Shown here piece by piece: positions 34,470 to 43,266 of a stretch of DNA of 64,000 bases. The DNA comes from JBDZVM01 sp040255675. GTDB lineage: Bacteria; Actinomycetota; Actinomycetes; Acidothermales; Acidothermaceae. Every line of letters begins with the position of its first letter. Within the stretch, counting starts at the first letter, position 1. Under the pieces are notes generated by a model. It saw only the letters and a list, made by a program, of their open reading frames with translations. It made no database searches and was not told where the DNA came from. The DNA is taken from positions 1 through 64,000 of the forward strand of contig JBDZVM010000012.1 in assembly GCA_040255675.1 (NCBI GenBank), in the 5' to 3' direction. The position numbers were made by a program, and so were the translations under genes.

Positions 34470-34770
34470 TGCCTCGGCCCGTTCGCCCGGGGCGCCGTAT
34501 TGACCGGAGGCGCCGTCGACGCGCGCCGCGACGCCAGCTTCCGCCTCGGACCGATGGCCGAACTGAAGGTCGGAAGCGCCGGGAGGGACGTGTCGATCCA
34601 CTTGTGCAGGATAGGGGCGTATCGGCGTTGTTGCGGCGCCGCATCGCCGGGGGTTTTCGATCAAAGCCGCGCAGGCGCGCGACAGGCCGATCGGTTAACC
34701 GTTTTGCGGGCAAATAGGAAGTCAAATAGCGCGCGCAAAGGTTTGCCCAACGCGTGATAGGCGTTACCTT

Positions 34771-34850
34771 GGAAGAGGTGCGGCTCTACCCCCCCGGAGC
34801 CGGACCACATCGAACGGCCCCCGCTACCCCCCCGGCGGGGGTCGTTCCAA
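34771..34850 (+). ncRNA. 6C small RNA
   Basis: Two consecutive hairpins with identical 10-nt loops TACCCCCCCG. Hairpin 1: GGCTC 34782-34786 pairs with GAGCC 34797-34801. Hairpin 2: GAACGGCCCCCGC 34812-34824 pairs with 34835-34847, with one G-U. Paired hairpins with six or more loop cytosines define the actinobacterial 6C RNA. In M. tuberculosis the same RNA (B11, ncRv13660c) lies between Rv3660c and Rv3661, exactly the context here. The C-rich loops are thought to base-pair with G-rich ribosome-binding sites. Ends are approximate. An inverted GCAAAG/GTTTGC lies at 34735-34746, just upstream. Confidence 0.92.
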
Positions 34851-34999
34851 TTGGTTCATCTCACATTCTCCTTCGCGAGCCACGCGCTACGACCCCGGCA
34901 CGCCTGCCCTTCCGTCCGCTGCCCGCTATCCCCAACACGTTTGATCGTTATGCACAGCTGCCTTCACGGTGTCGTTTCGGCATGCGGTGAATCGAGATC

Positions 35000-35050
35000 G
35001 TGGTGGCGAACACCACGCGTATTCACCGTGGTGGCGAACACCTCGCGTAT
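35000..35050. repeat. two direct repeats upstream of ssd
   Basis: Two copies (35000-35022 and 35028-35050) of a 23-bp unit beginning GTGGTGGCGAACACC and ending CGCGTAT, one base different, spaced 28 bp apart. They lie 30-80 bp before the ssd start. Candidate regulatory duplication. Confidence 0.75.
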
Positions 35051-35080
35051 GCGTCGTACGGGAAGGCAGAAAAGGCAGAA

Positions 35081-36373
35081 ATGGCATCGCCACAGGCACC
35101 CGGATCGCGGTCAGCCGACCGTCGTCCGCTCTTCGTCACCTCGGACGGCGACCTCCTCGACGACCTGCTGCGGCTTGCCGTCGCGGCCAGCGTCGATGCC
35201 GAGGTCGCACCCGATCCGGTTGCCGCGCGCGCCGCGTGGCCGCGAGCTCCGCTCGTTTTGATCGGCGACGATGTCGCGGAGGTGGCGGCCAGTGCTCACC
35301 TTCGCCGCCGCGCCGACGTAATTCTGGTCGGCCGCGATCTCGACGACGCGGGCATTTGGCAGCGCGCGGTCACCGTCGGCGCTGAGCAGGTGGCGGTGTT
35401 GCCTGACGCCGAGTCGTGGCTGGTCGCCCGGCTGTCTGACTCGCGCGAAGGGGCAGGCGAGCGTGGTCGTGTGGTGGGGGTGGTCGGTGGCCGGGGCGGC
35501 GCCGGTGCCACGACCTTGGCGGCTGCGCTCGCGGTAACCGCGATGCGCCTCGGCCGGACGACGATGCTCATCGACGCCGATCCGCTCGGCGGCGGGGCCG
35601 ACCTGGTGTTCGGCGGCGAAGACACTGCCGGCCTGCGCTGGCCCGACCTCGCGACGACCCACGGCCGTATCGGCGGCAACGCCTTGCGCGAAGCCTTGCC
35701 GTGCGTGCCAGTCTCACCCGATCTCGCGGGCTCCGGCGGCCGACACGTCAACGGCCGTCGCGGCTTCGCCAGGCGTCGCGGCGAAGGCGACCTCGCCGTG
35801 TTGTCATGGGACCGCGGCGATCTTTTCGAGCTCGCGCCCGAAGCCATGGAGAGCGTGATCGATGCCGCGACCCGCGCGTGCGAGCTCGTCGTCCTCGATA
35901 TGCCGCGCTACCCCGACGCCGGGGTCGAACTCGCGCTCGCCTTGACCGACCTGGCGTTGCTGATCGTGCCCGCGGAAGTACGCGCGACGGCAGCCGCGAC
36001 CCGCGTGGCGACGATGATCGGGCGATTCGCCAGCGACGTCCGGCTGGTCGTTCGCGGGCCCGCCCCGGGCGGGCTCGACGCGCACGATGTCGCGGCCGCG
36101 CTGCGGCTTCCGCTCGCCGGCGCCCTCAAACCCGAGGCGGATTTGGCCGCGGCGCTCGAACGCGGTGAGGCGCCCGCGGGTCGCGGTGTCGGACCGCTCG
36201 CCGACCTGTGCCGGAGAGTGCTAGCTGATCTTGACTTGCCTGATCTCGGGTTGCCGGGTCGCGACATGCCGGCCGGCACAAGCCTTGCCGGTGGCTCGTG
36301 CCTCACCTCCCTTGACGACTCGCCCGCGGGCGTTGCGGCGGCTGATCAGCCGGTCGGCTGGCGGCCGTCATGA
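35081..36373 (+). CDS. ssd: Ssd/TadZ-like MinD-family protein (Rv3660c-like)
   Basis: 430 aa from ATG 35081. An N-terminal receiver-like domain (about 15-120) is followed by a MinD/ParA-type ATPase domain. The P-loop at 137-145 reads GGRGGAGAT, lacking both lysines of the deviant Walker A, so ATP hydrolysis is doubtful. Switch-like VLDMPRYPDAG is present. In mycobacteria Ssd influences septum formation; in tad systems the homologue TadZ/CpaE positions the secretion machine. Its stop overlaps tadA as ATGA, making it the first gene of the tad operon. Confidence 0.88.
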   Translation: MASPQAPGSRSADRRPLFVTSDGDLLDDLLRLAVAASVDAEVAPDPVAARAAWPRAPLVLIGDDVAEVAASAHLRRRADVILVGRDLDDAGIWQRAVTVGAEQVAVLPDAESWLVARLSDSREGAGERGRVVGVVGGRGGAGATTLAAALAVTAMRLGRTTMLIDADPLGGGADLVFGGEDTAGLRWPDLATTHGRIGGNALREALPCVPVSPDLAGSGGRHVNGRRGFARRRGEGDLAVLSWDRGDLFELAPEAMESVIDAATRACELVVLDMPRYPDAGVELALALTDLALLIVPAEVRATAAATRVATMIGRFASDVRLVVRGPAPGGLDAHDVAAALRLPLAGALKPEADLAAALERGEAPAGRGVGPLADLCRRVLADLDLPDLGLPGRDMPAGTSLAGGSCLTSLDDSPAGVAAADQPVGWRPS

Positions 36374-37518
36374 GTGTCGACGCGGCGCTGCTCGCGCGAG
36401 TGCGAGACCGGCTCGCGGCAGACGACCGGCCCACCAGCCACGGTCGGGTGGCGGCGGCCGTGCGGGGCGAGATCGGCGTGCGCGGGGCCGCCGACGTGCT
36501 CGCGGCGGTCGACACCTTGCGAAACGAGTTCGTCGGCGCCGGGCCGCTCGAGTCTTTACTCAAAGAGCCCGACATCACCGACGTGCTGGTCAACGGGCCG
36601 TCCGAGGTTTGGATCGATCGCGGTCGCGGTCTCGAACTCACCGAGGTTCGTTTTTCCGACGACCGTGAGGTTCGCCGGCTCGCCGTGCGGTTGGCGGGCG
36701 CGGCGGGCAGGCGGCTCGACGACGCCGTGCCCTGCGCCGACATGCGCCTCGCGAGCGGTGTGCGACTACACGCCGTGCTGCCGCCGGTTGCGCCGTCCGT
36801 TCATCTGTCGTTGCGCGTGCCGCGCCAGCGCACGCTCGCGATCGACGAGTGGGTGGCGAGCGGAGCTGTGCCCGCCGCGGCGGCGGTGCTGCTGCGACGG
36901 CTGGTCGCCGCGCGGGTGTCGTTCGTCGTGACCGGCGGAACGGGTAGCGGCAAGACGACGCTGCTCGCGACCTTGCTGAGCCTCGCCGAGCCCAGCGAAC
37001 GCGTCGTGGTCATCGAAGACAGCGCCGAGCTGCGTCTGGCCCATCCGCACGTCGTCCGGCTGGAAGCTAGGCCGCCAAATATCGAAGGCGCGGGCGCGAT
37101 CGGGCTGCGCCGGCTCGTACGCGAGGCGTTGCGCATGCGGCCGGATCGGCTTGTGGTCGGGGAGGTTCGCGGCGACGAATGCGTCGATTTGCTGGCCGCG
37201 CTCAACGTCGGCCACGACGGCGGCGCCGGAACGTTGCACGCGAACTCGTCCGCCGACGTGCCTGCCCGAATCGAGGCGTTGTGCACCGCGGCAGGACTTT
37301 CGCGCGAGGGCACCCACAGCCAACTCGCCGCCGGGCTTCGGGTCGTCGTGCACGTGGCGCGAGATTCGGCCGGACGTCACCTTGATTCGCTGGCCGTCAC
37401 GCGGCGCCGCGCCGACGGCTTGGTCGAGGTCGTGCCGGCGGTGCGTGTGGTGTCGGGTGATGTCGTCGACGAAGCCGGACGCCGCGAACTCGACGCGTTG
37501 CTGGATCGTGTTTCGTGA
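36370..37518 (+). CDS. tadA: TadA/CpaF secretion ATPase
   Basis: 382 aa. GspE/CpaF-type ATPase: Walker A GGTGSGKTT with Lys195, Asp box VVIEDSAEL, Walker B-like RLVVGEVRG, His box GTLHANS. An N-terminal domain (about 1-150) with ITDVLVNGPSEVWIDR is typical of the subfamily. It powers pilus assembly or protein secretion from the cytoplasmic face. Coupled to ssd (ATGA) and tadB (GTGA). Confidence 0.95.
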   Translation: MSVDAALLARVRDRLAADDRPTSHGRVAAAVRGEIGVRGAADVLAAVDTLRNEFVGAGPLESLLKEPDITDVLVNGPSEVWIDRGRGLELTEVRFSDDREVRRLAVRLAGAAGRRLDDAVPCADMRLASGVRLHAVLPPVAPSVHLSLRVPRQRTLAIDEWVASGAVPAAAAVLLRRLVAARVSFVVTGGTGSGKTTLLATLLSLAEPSERVVVIEDSAELRLAHPHVVRLEARPPNIEGAGAIGLRRLVREALRMRPDRLVVGEVRGDECVDLLAALNVGHDGGAGTLHANSSADVPARIEALCTAAGLSREGTHSQLAAGLRVVVHVARDSAGRHLDSLAVTRRRADGLVEVVPAVRVVSGDVVDEAGRRELDALLDRVS

Positions 37519-38351
37519 CCGCGACCGCGGTGCTTGCCGGCGGGTGCGCCTTCGGCGCGGTCGCTGTCGCGGCCGCGCCCGGCGAAGCCCGAATGCGGGT
37601 GGCGTCCGTCGCTCGGCGAGGTGCCGATACACGGAAGACGTCGAAAAAGAGGCAGCGGCAGCTCGTCATTCTCGGCACCACATGCGGCTTCGTGCTCTGG
37701 CTGCTGGCCGGTACCGCCGTGGCCGCTGTCGTGTTGTGCGTCGTCGGTGCCGGAGCGTACGGGTCGTCGCGAGCTGCCGCGCGACGTCGTGAGCGCGACG
37801 CTCGCATCGCGGTCATCGAATTCTGCCGGGCAATTTCGGCTGAGCTTCGCGCCGGCCGCGCCGCGAACGCCGCTTTTTGCGCGGCCGCCGCGACCGCTGC
37901 CGAATCGTTGCGCGAGGTGATGTCTTCGGTGGTCGAAGTGGCCGCGAGGGGCGATCCGGCCGAGTTGGCTGAGGCGATTGACGCGACGTCGGCCCGGGCG
38001 CCGGCGACGTTCGGCGGGCTCCACCACGTGGCCGCGTGCTGGCGCGTGGTGTCGTCGTCCGGCGCGATGCTGGCACCTGCCGTCGACCGTATCGGTGATG
38101 CGCTGCACGACGAAGCGGAGCTCGAAAGGGCGCTTGCCGGATCCCTCGCGGGCCCGCGCGCGACCGTGCGAATACTCGCCTGTTTGCCGATTATCGGGTT
38201 GTTGCTCGGCACCGCCGTGGGCGCGCACCCGCTGAAATTCTTGTTCGGATCGCCCGCCGGCGTGGCCTGCCTGGTGGTCGCCATCGCGTTCGACGCGGCC
38301 GGCATTTGGTGGGCCCAGCGCATCGCGGCCGGCGCCGCGCGCCTCGGGTGA
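37515..38351 (+). CDS. tadB: TadB-like inner-membrane platform protein (Rv3658c-like)
   Basis: 278 aa, GTG 37515 overlapping the tadA stop. Membrane helices are seen at about 5-22, 52-82, 217-235 and 245-265, around a cytoplasmic type II secretion F domain (AVIEFCRAISAELRAGRAANAAF). With TadC it forms the platform on which TadA acts. The family in this neighbourhood is short and poorly conserved. Confidence 0.85.
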   Translation: MTATAVLAGGCAFGAVAVAAAPGEARMRVASVARRGADTRKTSKKRQRQLVILGTTCGFVLWLLAGTAVAAVVLCVVGAGAYGSSRAAARRRERDARIAVIEFCRAISAELRAGRAANAAFCAAAATAAESLREVMSSVVEVAARGDPAELAEAIDATSARAPATFGGLHHVAACWRVVSSSGAMLAPAVDRIGDALHDEAELERALAGSLAGPRATVRILACLPIIGLLLGTAVGAHPLKFLFGSPAGVACLVVAIAFDAAGIWWAQRIAAGAARLG

Positions 38352-38357
38352 AATCCC

Positions 38358-38960
38358 GTGAGCGTGCTGGCCGCGATGCTTACGGTGTTGAGCTGCGTAC
38401 TAGCGCTCGGCGGGCAAGGCGCGGCCCGCGCGAGGTTGGCGCGTCTTTCGAACCAGTGCGACGCGCGATCGGATAACCGCCGGCCCGTCATCGGCCGGAG
38501 GTTTCGGCGGAAAGCGCCGCCCGACGACGGCGTGCGAATACCGGCGGCGCTCGACGTGCTGGCGGCGTGCTTGGCGGCGGGCGCGCACGTCGACCAAGCG
38601 CTGGCCTCCGTCGGCGAAGCATTAGGCGGAGACGTCGGCACTTTGCTCAAAGGCGTTGCCCGCCTTTCGACACTCGGCGCGCCTCCGGAAGTCGCTTGGG
38701 CGGCGGCGAGCGCCGACTCCCGATGGGCGCCGGTCGCGCGGGCGGTCATTCGCGCGCATTATTCCGGCGCGGCTTTGACCGACGTGCTGACTCGGGTTGC
38801 CGAGGAGCGTCGGCGCGCGTTGCGCGCCGACGCCGAAACGGCGGTGGCGCGAGCGGGTGTGCGTGCGGTGTTGCCTTTGGGGCTGTGCTTTCTGCCTGCC
38901 TTCGTTTTCCTCGGCGTGGTTCCCGTCGTGGCGGGATTCGCGAAAGTGCTCTGGCACTGA
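38358..38960 (+). CDS. tadC: TadC-like platform protein (Rv3657c-like)
   Basis: 200 aa, GTG start 6 bp after tadB. N-terminal membrane helix, F domain (LDVLAACLAAGAHVDQALASVGEAL ...) and a C-terminal helix (GLCFLPAFVFLGVVPVVAGF). The last codons and stop (CTC TGG CAC TGA) lie in the first unit of an 11-bp tandem repeat that runs into an assembly gap. Confidence 0.85.
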   Translation: MSVLAAMLTVLSCVLALGGQGAARARLARLSNQCDARSDNRRPVIGRRFRRKAPPDDGVRIPAALDVLAACLAAGAHVDQALASVGEALGGDVGTLLKGVARLSTLGAPPEVAWAAASADSRWAPVARAVIRAHYSGAALTDVLTRVAEERRRALRADAETAVARAGVRAVLPLGLCFLPAFVFLGVVPVVAGFAKVLWH

Positions 38961-39136
38961 GCCGGCACTGAGCCGGCACTGAGNNNNNNNNNNNNNNNNN
39001 NNNNNNNNNNNNNNNNNNNNNNNNNNNNNNNNNNNNNNNNNNNNNNNNNNNNNNNNNNNNNNNNNNNNNNNNNNNNNNNNNNNGGCACTGAGCCGGCACT
39101 GAGCCGGCACTGAGTCGTCACTGAGTCGGCACTGAG
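38951..39136. repeat. 11-bp tandem repeat containing a 100-N assembly gap
   Basis: Units of CCGGCACTGAG, the first one (CTGGCACTGAG, 38951-38961) spanning the tadC stop codon. Three copies precede N's at 38984-39083; five or so follow, the last ones diverged (TCGTCACTGAG, TCGGCACTGAG). The exact 100 N's look like a scaffold placeholder, so the true array length is unknown. Frames crossing the N's are artefacts. Confidence 0.9.
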
Positions 39137-39267
39137 TCGCTGCCGCGATATCCACCGAACGAAAAATCCGTGTGCCTATGCACAGGTACGCGATCGCGGG
39201 CTCTTCGCGTGGTCGTGGCGGCGGAGGCTTAGACGAACGCTTCTTTGCTTCGACGAAAGGTGTTTTC

Positions 39268-39510
39268 ATGCCTCAATTCGCATCACGGCTCATCGGGTTG
39301 GTTCGGTCGGCGCCTGGTCGAGTTCGGCAGCGCGTCGCGATGTCGTGCGCCCGGCCCACGGGCGATGCCGGAATGTCAACGGCCGAATACGCCATCGGCA
39401 CGATCGCCGCGTGCGCTTTTGCCGCGTTGCTCTACAAGGTGGTTACGAGCACGCAGATTTTGGATTTGCTCACTGGCTTGGTGTCACGCGCATTGCATAC
39501 GCCGTTCTGA
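39268..39510 (+). CDS. DUF4244 small pilin-like membrane protein (Rv3656c-like)
   Basis: 80 aa from ATG 39268 with AAAGGTG upstream. The core GDAGMSTAEYAIGTIAACAFAALLYKVV resembles a class III (Flp) prepilin: Gly-x-x-x-Glu-Tyr then a hydrophobic helix. It is the likely structural subunit of the tad-type machine encoded around it. No prepilin peptidase is in the window. Its stop overlaps the next start (TGATG). Confidence 0.88.
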   Translation: MPQFASRLIGLVRSAPGRVRQRVAMSCARPTGDAGMSTAEYAIGTIAACAFAALLYKVVTSTQILDLLTGLVSRALHTPF

Positions 39511-39896
39511 TGAGGGCTTTCTCACGCCGGCCGCCCGAGCGGTTGCACGGCGACGCTGGTTACGTCACGGCAGAGACCGCCATTGTCCTTCCGGTGCTGG
39601 CAATTTTGGTGGCCGCGGCTCTGTGGGCGATTGCCGTCGCCGGCACGCAGTTACGATGCATCGACGCCGCGCGCGACGGCGCGCGTGCTGCCGCTCGCGG
39701 CGAATCCGAGACCGCCGTTATGGTCGCGGCTCGCGCCACGGCGCCGCAAGGCGCGAGCATCGACATTGCGCGCAATGGCAGCCGAATTGTGGTGACGGTC
39801 AAAGTGCGTGTCGGGCCGACGGCCGGGGTGCTCGCGTCGATGCCGGCGCCGACCGTGGGAGCTTCGGCTGTTGTGAAATCGGAGGCCGAGCCATGA
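39510..39896 (+). CDS. TadE-like pseudopilin (Rv3655c-like)
   Basis: 128 aa from ATG 39510. GDAGYVTAETAIVLPVLAILVAAALW is the TadE-type prepilin segment with the conserved Glu and a hydrophobic helix. The C-terminal half has beta-strand-rich RNGSRIVVTVKVRVGP, likely outside the membrane. Coupled upstream and downstream by overlaps. Minor pilin of the tad-type system. Confidence 0.88.
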   Translation: MRAFSRRPPERLHGDAGYVTAETAIVLPVLAILVAAALWAIAVAGTQLRCIDAARDGARAAARGESETAVMVAARATAPQGASIDIARNGSRIVVTVKVRVGPTAGVLASMPAPTVGASAVVKSEAEP

Positions 39897-40306
39897 CGGC
39901 GCGGCGGCGAGCGCCGTCCGCTTGCCGACACACAACCGGCGGGCCGTCCGATCGCGGTTCCGCGGGGCTTTGGCTGGTGGCCTTCGCGATGGTGGTATTC
40001 GGGGCCGCGAGTGCCGTTGTGGTCGAGGGCGTGGCGTTAGCCGCTCGCCATCGAGCGGGCAATGCTGCCGACCTCTCCGCGCTCGCGGGTGCCGCCACGT
40101 TGATCGACGCATCGGGTGCCGGCATCACGTCGTCCAGTGATATTGCTTGCCGCGACGCCGACAGGATTGCCCGAGCCAACGGCGCGCGGCTCATCGATTG
40201 TGTCGTGCGTGATGGCATCGTCGAGGTGGTCGTGGTCGTGACCGTTCGGGTCGGAGAGCTTTCGACCGAGGCCGTTACGGCGAAGGCCAGGGCAGGTCCG
40301 GGCTAA
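39893..40306 (+). CDS. Rv3654c-like TadE-related secretion neighbourhood protein
   Basis: 137 aa from ATG 39893 (ATGA overlap). GSAGLWLVAFAMVVFGAASAVVVEGVALAARHRAGNAADLSALAGA is the characteristic helix and R-x-x-N-A-A-D-L-x-A-L-A-G motif of the helicase/secretion-neighbourhood TadE-like family. Exported by or part of the tad machine. Its stop overlaps the convergent helicase stop. Confidence 0.88.
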   Translation: MTARRRAPSACRHTTGGPSDRGSAGLWLVAFAMVVFGAASAVVVEGVALAARHRAGNAADLSALAGAATLIDASGAGITSSSDIACRDADRIARANGARLIDCVVRDGIVEVVVVVTVRVGELSTEAVTAKARAGPG

Positions 40307-42702
40307 ATCGCGGCGGGCGGCTCGGCAAGCGATTGCGCACGCCTCGCACCTTGCGGTGCGCCTTCGAGCAGGGTATCGAGCAGCCTGATCGCGCCTGCTT
40401 TGTCGAGTGGGTCGTTGCCGTTGCCGCATTTCGGCGATTGCACGCACGAGGGGCAGCCTTGTTCGCACGCGCAGGCGGCGATCGCGTCACGAGTCGCGCG
40501 CAACCAGGTAGCCGCGGCGGCGTAACCGCGTTCGGCAAATCCGGCACCGCCGGGGTGGCCGTCGTAAACGACGACGGTGAGCCGACCCGTGTCTTCGTGC
40601 AAGGCGGTCGAAACCCCGCCGATATCCCACCGGTCGCAGGTCGCGACGAGCGGCAGCAGGCCGATCGACGCGTGCTCGGCCGCGTGCGCCGCGCCCGGAA
40701 GATCACGCGGCGCGAATCCGGCGGCTCGCAGGCGCGCATCCGGCAGAGTCCACCACACAGCGCGGGTCGAAAGTTGGCGCGCGGGCAGGTCGAGCGGCAG
40801 CTCCGCGAGCACCTCCCCGGAAACCAGCCGCCGCCGCAAGAAAGACACCACCTGGGTCGTGACGTCGACGACGCCGAAGCTCACCTCGGCGTCACCCCAC
40901 AGCGTGGTACGCATGGTTTCGACGATGCGCACATCGGTGACGTCGCGCGCGGTGGTGAAGTAGTCGACATCGGCCGGAGCCACGAGCGCGACTGATTCGT
41001 CGTCGTCGTAGTTGTGCACGACATAGGTTTCGCCCTGGTGCACGTAAACGGCGCCCTCGTGCACCGTCGAATGCGCGGTCGCGGCGTTCGCGGTGCCGAG
41101 AAGCTGTCCGGTGGCGCGATCGACGATGCGTACGGCAGGCCCGCCGGTGCCTCGGATGTCGGCCAAGTCGCAGGCCCGTTCTCGCTTGGTCCAGTACCAG
41201 GCGTCTCGGCGGCGGCGTAGCATCCCGGCAGCCACGAGTTCGTCGACGACGCTCGACGCGGCGGGCCCGAAAACCGCCAGGTCGTCGTCCGTCAAAGGCC
41301 ATTCACTCGCCGCGGCGCACAGATGCGGCCCGAGCACGTAAGGGTTGTCGGGATCGAGCACGGCCGCCTCGACCGGCCGCCCGAACAGGGCTTGCGGATG
41401 GTGCACCAGGTAGGTGTCGAGCGGGTCGTCGCGCGCCACCAGCACGGCGAGCGATTCTTGCCTATCGCGCCCCGCGCGCCCGGCCTGCTGCCACATCGAC
41501 GCCCGGGTGCCGGGAAAACCCGCGAGCAGCACGGCGTCGAGGCCGCTCACGTCGATGCCTAGCTCCAGCGCGGACGTCGAAGCCAGCCCAAGCAGCGTGC
41601 CGCGCCGAAGCGCGCGCTCGAGCGCCCGGCGTTCTTCGGGTAAGTAACCGGCGCGATACGCGGCAACTCGCCGCGGCAGCGTGCTCGATACCTCGGCGAG
41701 CCCGCGGCGGGTGAGTTGCGAAACCGCTTCGGCGCTTCGCCGCGAACGAACAAACGCGACCGTGCGCACGCCGTCGACCACCAAGTCGGTGAGCAGGTCC
41801 GCGGTTTCGGCCACGGCAGACCGCCTGACGGGCGCGCCGTTTTCGCCGGCCACGGTGTCGAGGAGCGGCGGCTCCCACAACACGAACCGCGAACCGGCCC
41901 GAGGTGAGCCGTCGTCGGTCACTTCGGCCACCTCGAGGCCGACCAGCCGCGACGCCGAGACGCCCGGCTCCGACACGGTGGCTGACGCGAGCACGAACAC
42001 CGGGAACGAGCCGTAGCGCGCGGCCACCCGCCGCAGCCGTCGAATCACGTGGGCGACGTGCGAGCCGAACACGCCGCGGTAGTGGTGGCATTCGTCGATG
42101 ACGACGTAGTGAAGGCCGCGTAAGAACGACGTCCATTGCCGGTGCGACGGCAGCAGTGAGCGATGCAGCAGGTCGGGATTGGCGAGCACCAGGTTGGCGT
42201 GCGCCCTGATCCAGGCGCGTTCTTCGTACGGGGTGTCGCCGTCGTAGGTCGCGGCCCGCACGCCGTCGAGGCGCAGGTCGTCGATGGCGCGCAGCTGGTC
42301 GAAGGCCAAGGCTTTCGTCGGCGACAAATACAGCACCGTCGAATCGCCGTCGATGAGCGACCGCAAGACCGGCAATTGGTAGGCCAGCGACTTGCCGGAG
42401 GCGGTACCGGTCGCGACCACGACCGAGCGGCCCGCGTGCGCCAGCTCGGCCGCCTCGACTTGATGACTCCACGGCGCGGTGATGCCGAGCCGGCGATACG
42501 ACTCGACGACCTCGTTGGGAGCCCACGCCGGCCACTCCGCCAGCCGGGCGGTTCGCGCGGGCACCCGTTCGACGTGGGTTACCCGGTCGCCGCGGGTCGG
42601 CACGGCAAGCAGGCGGTCGAGCGCGCGGCAACCGAGCGACGTCGCCGACGCGGACGTCGCCTGCTCAACCGGTTGCCGGATCGTCGAGGCTTCTACAGAC
42701 AC
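40303..42702 (-). CDS. DECH-box helicase with DUF1998-type Cys domain (Rv3649-like)
   Basis: 799 aa, GTG start. Superfamily 2 helicase with Walker A ATGTASGKS (97-105), DECH box at 203-206, motif III ASATVSEP and motif VI QQAGRAGRDR. The C-terminal domain ends with a four-Cys metal site (CACEQGCPSCVQSPKCGNGN), as in the YprA/MrfA repair helicases. Probable DNA-damage repair helicase; its regular company with tad genes is unexplained. Confidence 0.93.
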   Translation of the reverse strand: MSVEASTIRQPVEQATSASATSLGCRALDRLLAVPTRGDRVTHVERVPARTARLAEWPAWAPNEVVESYRRLGITAPWSHQVEAAELAHAGRSVVVATGTASGKSLAYQLPVLRSLIDGDSTVLYLSPTKALAFDQLRAIDDLRLDGVRAATYDGDTPYEERAWIRAHANLVLANPDLLHRSLLPSHRQWTSFLRGLHYVVIDECHHYRGVFGSHVAHVIRRLRRVAARYGSFPVFVLASATVSEPGVSASRLVGLEVAEVTDDGSPRAGSRFVLWEPPLLDTVAGENGAPVRRSAVAETADLLTDLVVDGVRTVAFVRSRRSAEAVSQLTRRGLAEVSSTLPRRVAAYRAGYLPEERRALERALRRGTLLGLASTSALELGIDVSGLDAVLLAGFPGTRASMWQQAGRAGRDRQESLAVLVARDDPLDTYLVHHPQALFGRPVEAAVLDPDNPYVLGPHLCAAASEWPLTDDDLAVFGPAASSVVDELVAAGMLRRRRDAWYWTKRERACDLADIRGTGGPAVRIVDRATGQLLGTANAATAHSTVHEGAVYVHQGETYVVHNYDDDESVALVAPADVDYFTTARDVTDVRIVETMRTTLWGDAEVSFGVVDVTTQVVSFLRRRLVSGEVLAELPLDLPARQLSTRAVWWTLPDARLRAAGFAPRDLPGAAHAAEHASIGLLPLVATCDRWDIGGVSTALHEDTGRLTVVVYDGHPGGAGFAERGYAAAATWLRATRDAIAACACEQGCPSCVQSPKCGNGNDPLDKAGAIRLLDTLLEGAPQGARRAQSLAEPPAAI

Positions 42703-42916
42703 CGATGCTCAGTCTCGCATCGGAGTGCGACGGTCGGTACGTGCCAAGCCGGGCGAGTCAGGTATCTCGCGACTAGCGAAAAGGTGAGGTCGGCGTGGTT
42801 AGATGCGTGACGGAAGGGGTAGCGAGGGATCACGCGACGCAGCGCGCTTGACCCCGCCTGTCTCGACCGGCCCGATTCGAGTTCGTGGTGTTCGTGACCC
42901 CGACTGGAGGAGTGCA

Positions 42917-43258
42917 GTGGATCTGTCATTGTCGACGCGCACCGAAGGCGACCGCACGGTCGTCGTAGTAGGCGGAGAGATCGACGTCTACACCGCACCG
43001 AAATTGCGTGAGCAGCTCATCGACCTCGTGGCGGCGGGCAACTACCACATCGTCGTCGACATGACCAAGGTCGAATTCCTTGATTCGACGGGCCTCGGCG
43101 TGCTCGTGGGCGGCCTGAAGCGGGTGCGCGCCCACGACGGCTCGCTGCGCCTGGTCTGCACCCAGGAACGCATCCTGAAAATCTTTCGCATTACCGGGCT
43201 CACCAAGGTCTTTCCGATCCACAGCTCGGTCGACGAGGCCGTCGCGGCGACCGATTAG
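42917..43258 (+). CDS. bldG: STAS anti-sigma factor antagonist BldG
   Basis: 113 aa from GTG 42917 behind GGAGGAG. Nearly the full Streptomyces BldG sequence is recognisable from memory: MDLSLSTRTEGDRTVV, VYTAPKLREQL, and phosphorylatable Ser57 in FLDSTGLGVLVGGLKRVRAH. BldG controls development and stress sigma factors by partner switching with anti-sigma kinases. The kinase-like partner gene follows after 8 bp. Confidence 0.95.
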   Translation: MDLSLSTRTEGDRTVVVVGGEIDVYTAPKLREQLIDLVAAGNYHIVVDMTKVEFLDSTGLGVLVGGLKRVRAHDGSLRLVCTQERILKIFRITGLTKVFPIHSSVDEAVAATD

Positions 43259-43266
43259 CGGGCTCG

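Noticed and set aside
38746..39269. Open frames running through the N gap
   Set aside because: They exist only because N codons were read as unknown residues; the sequence there is an 11-bp tandem repeat and a placeholder gap.
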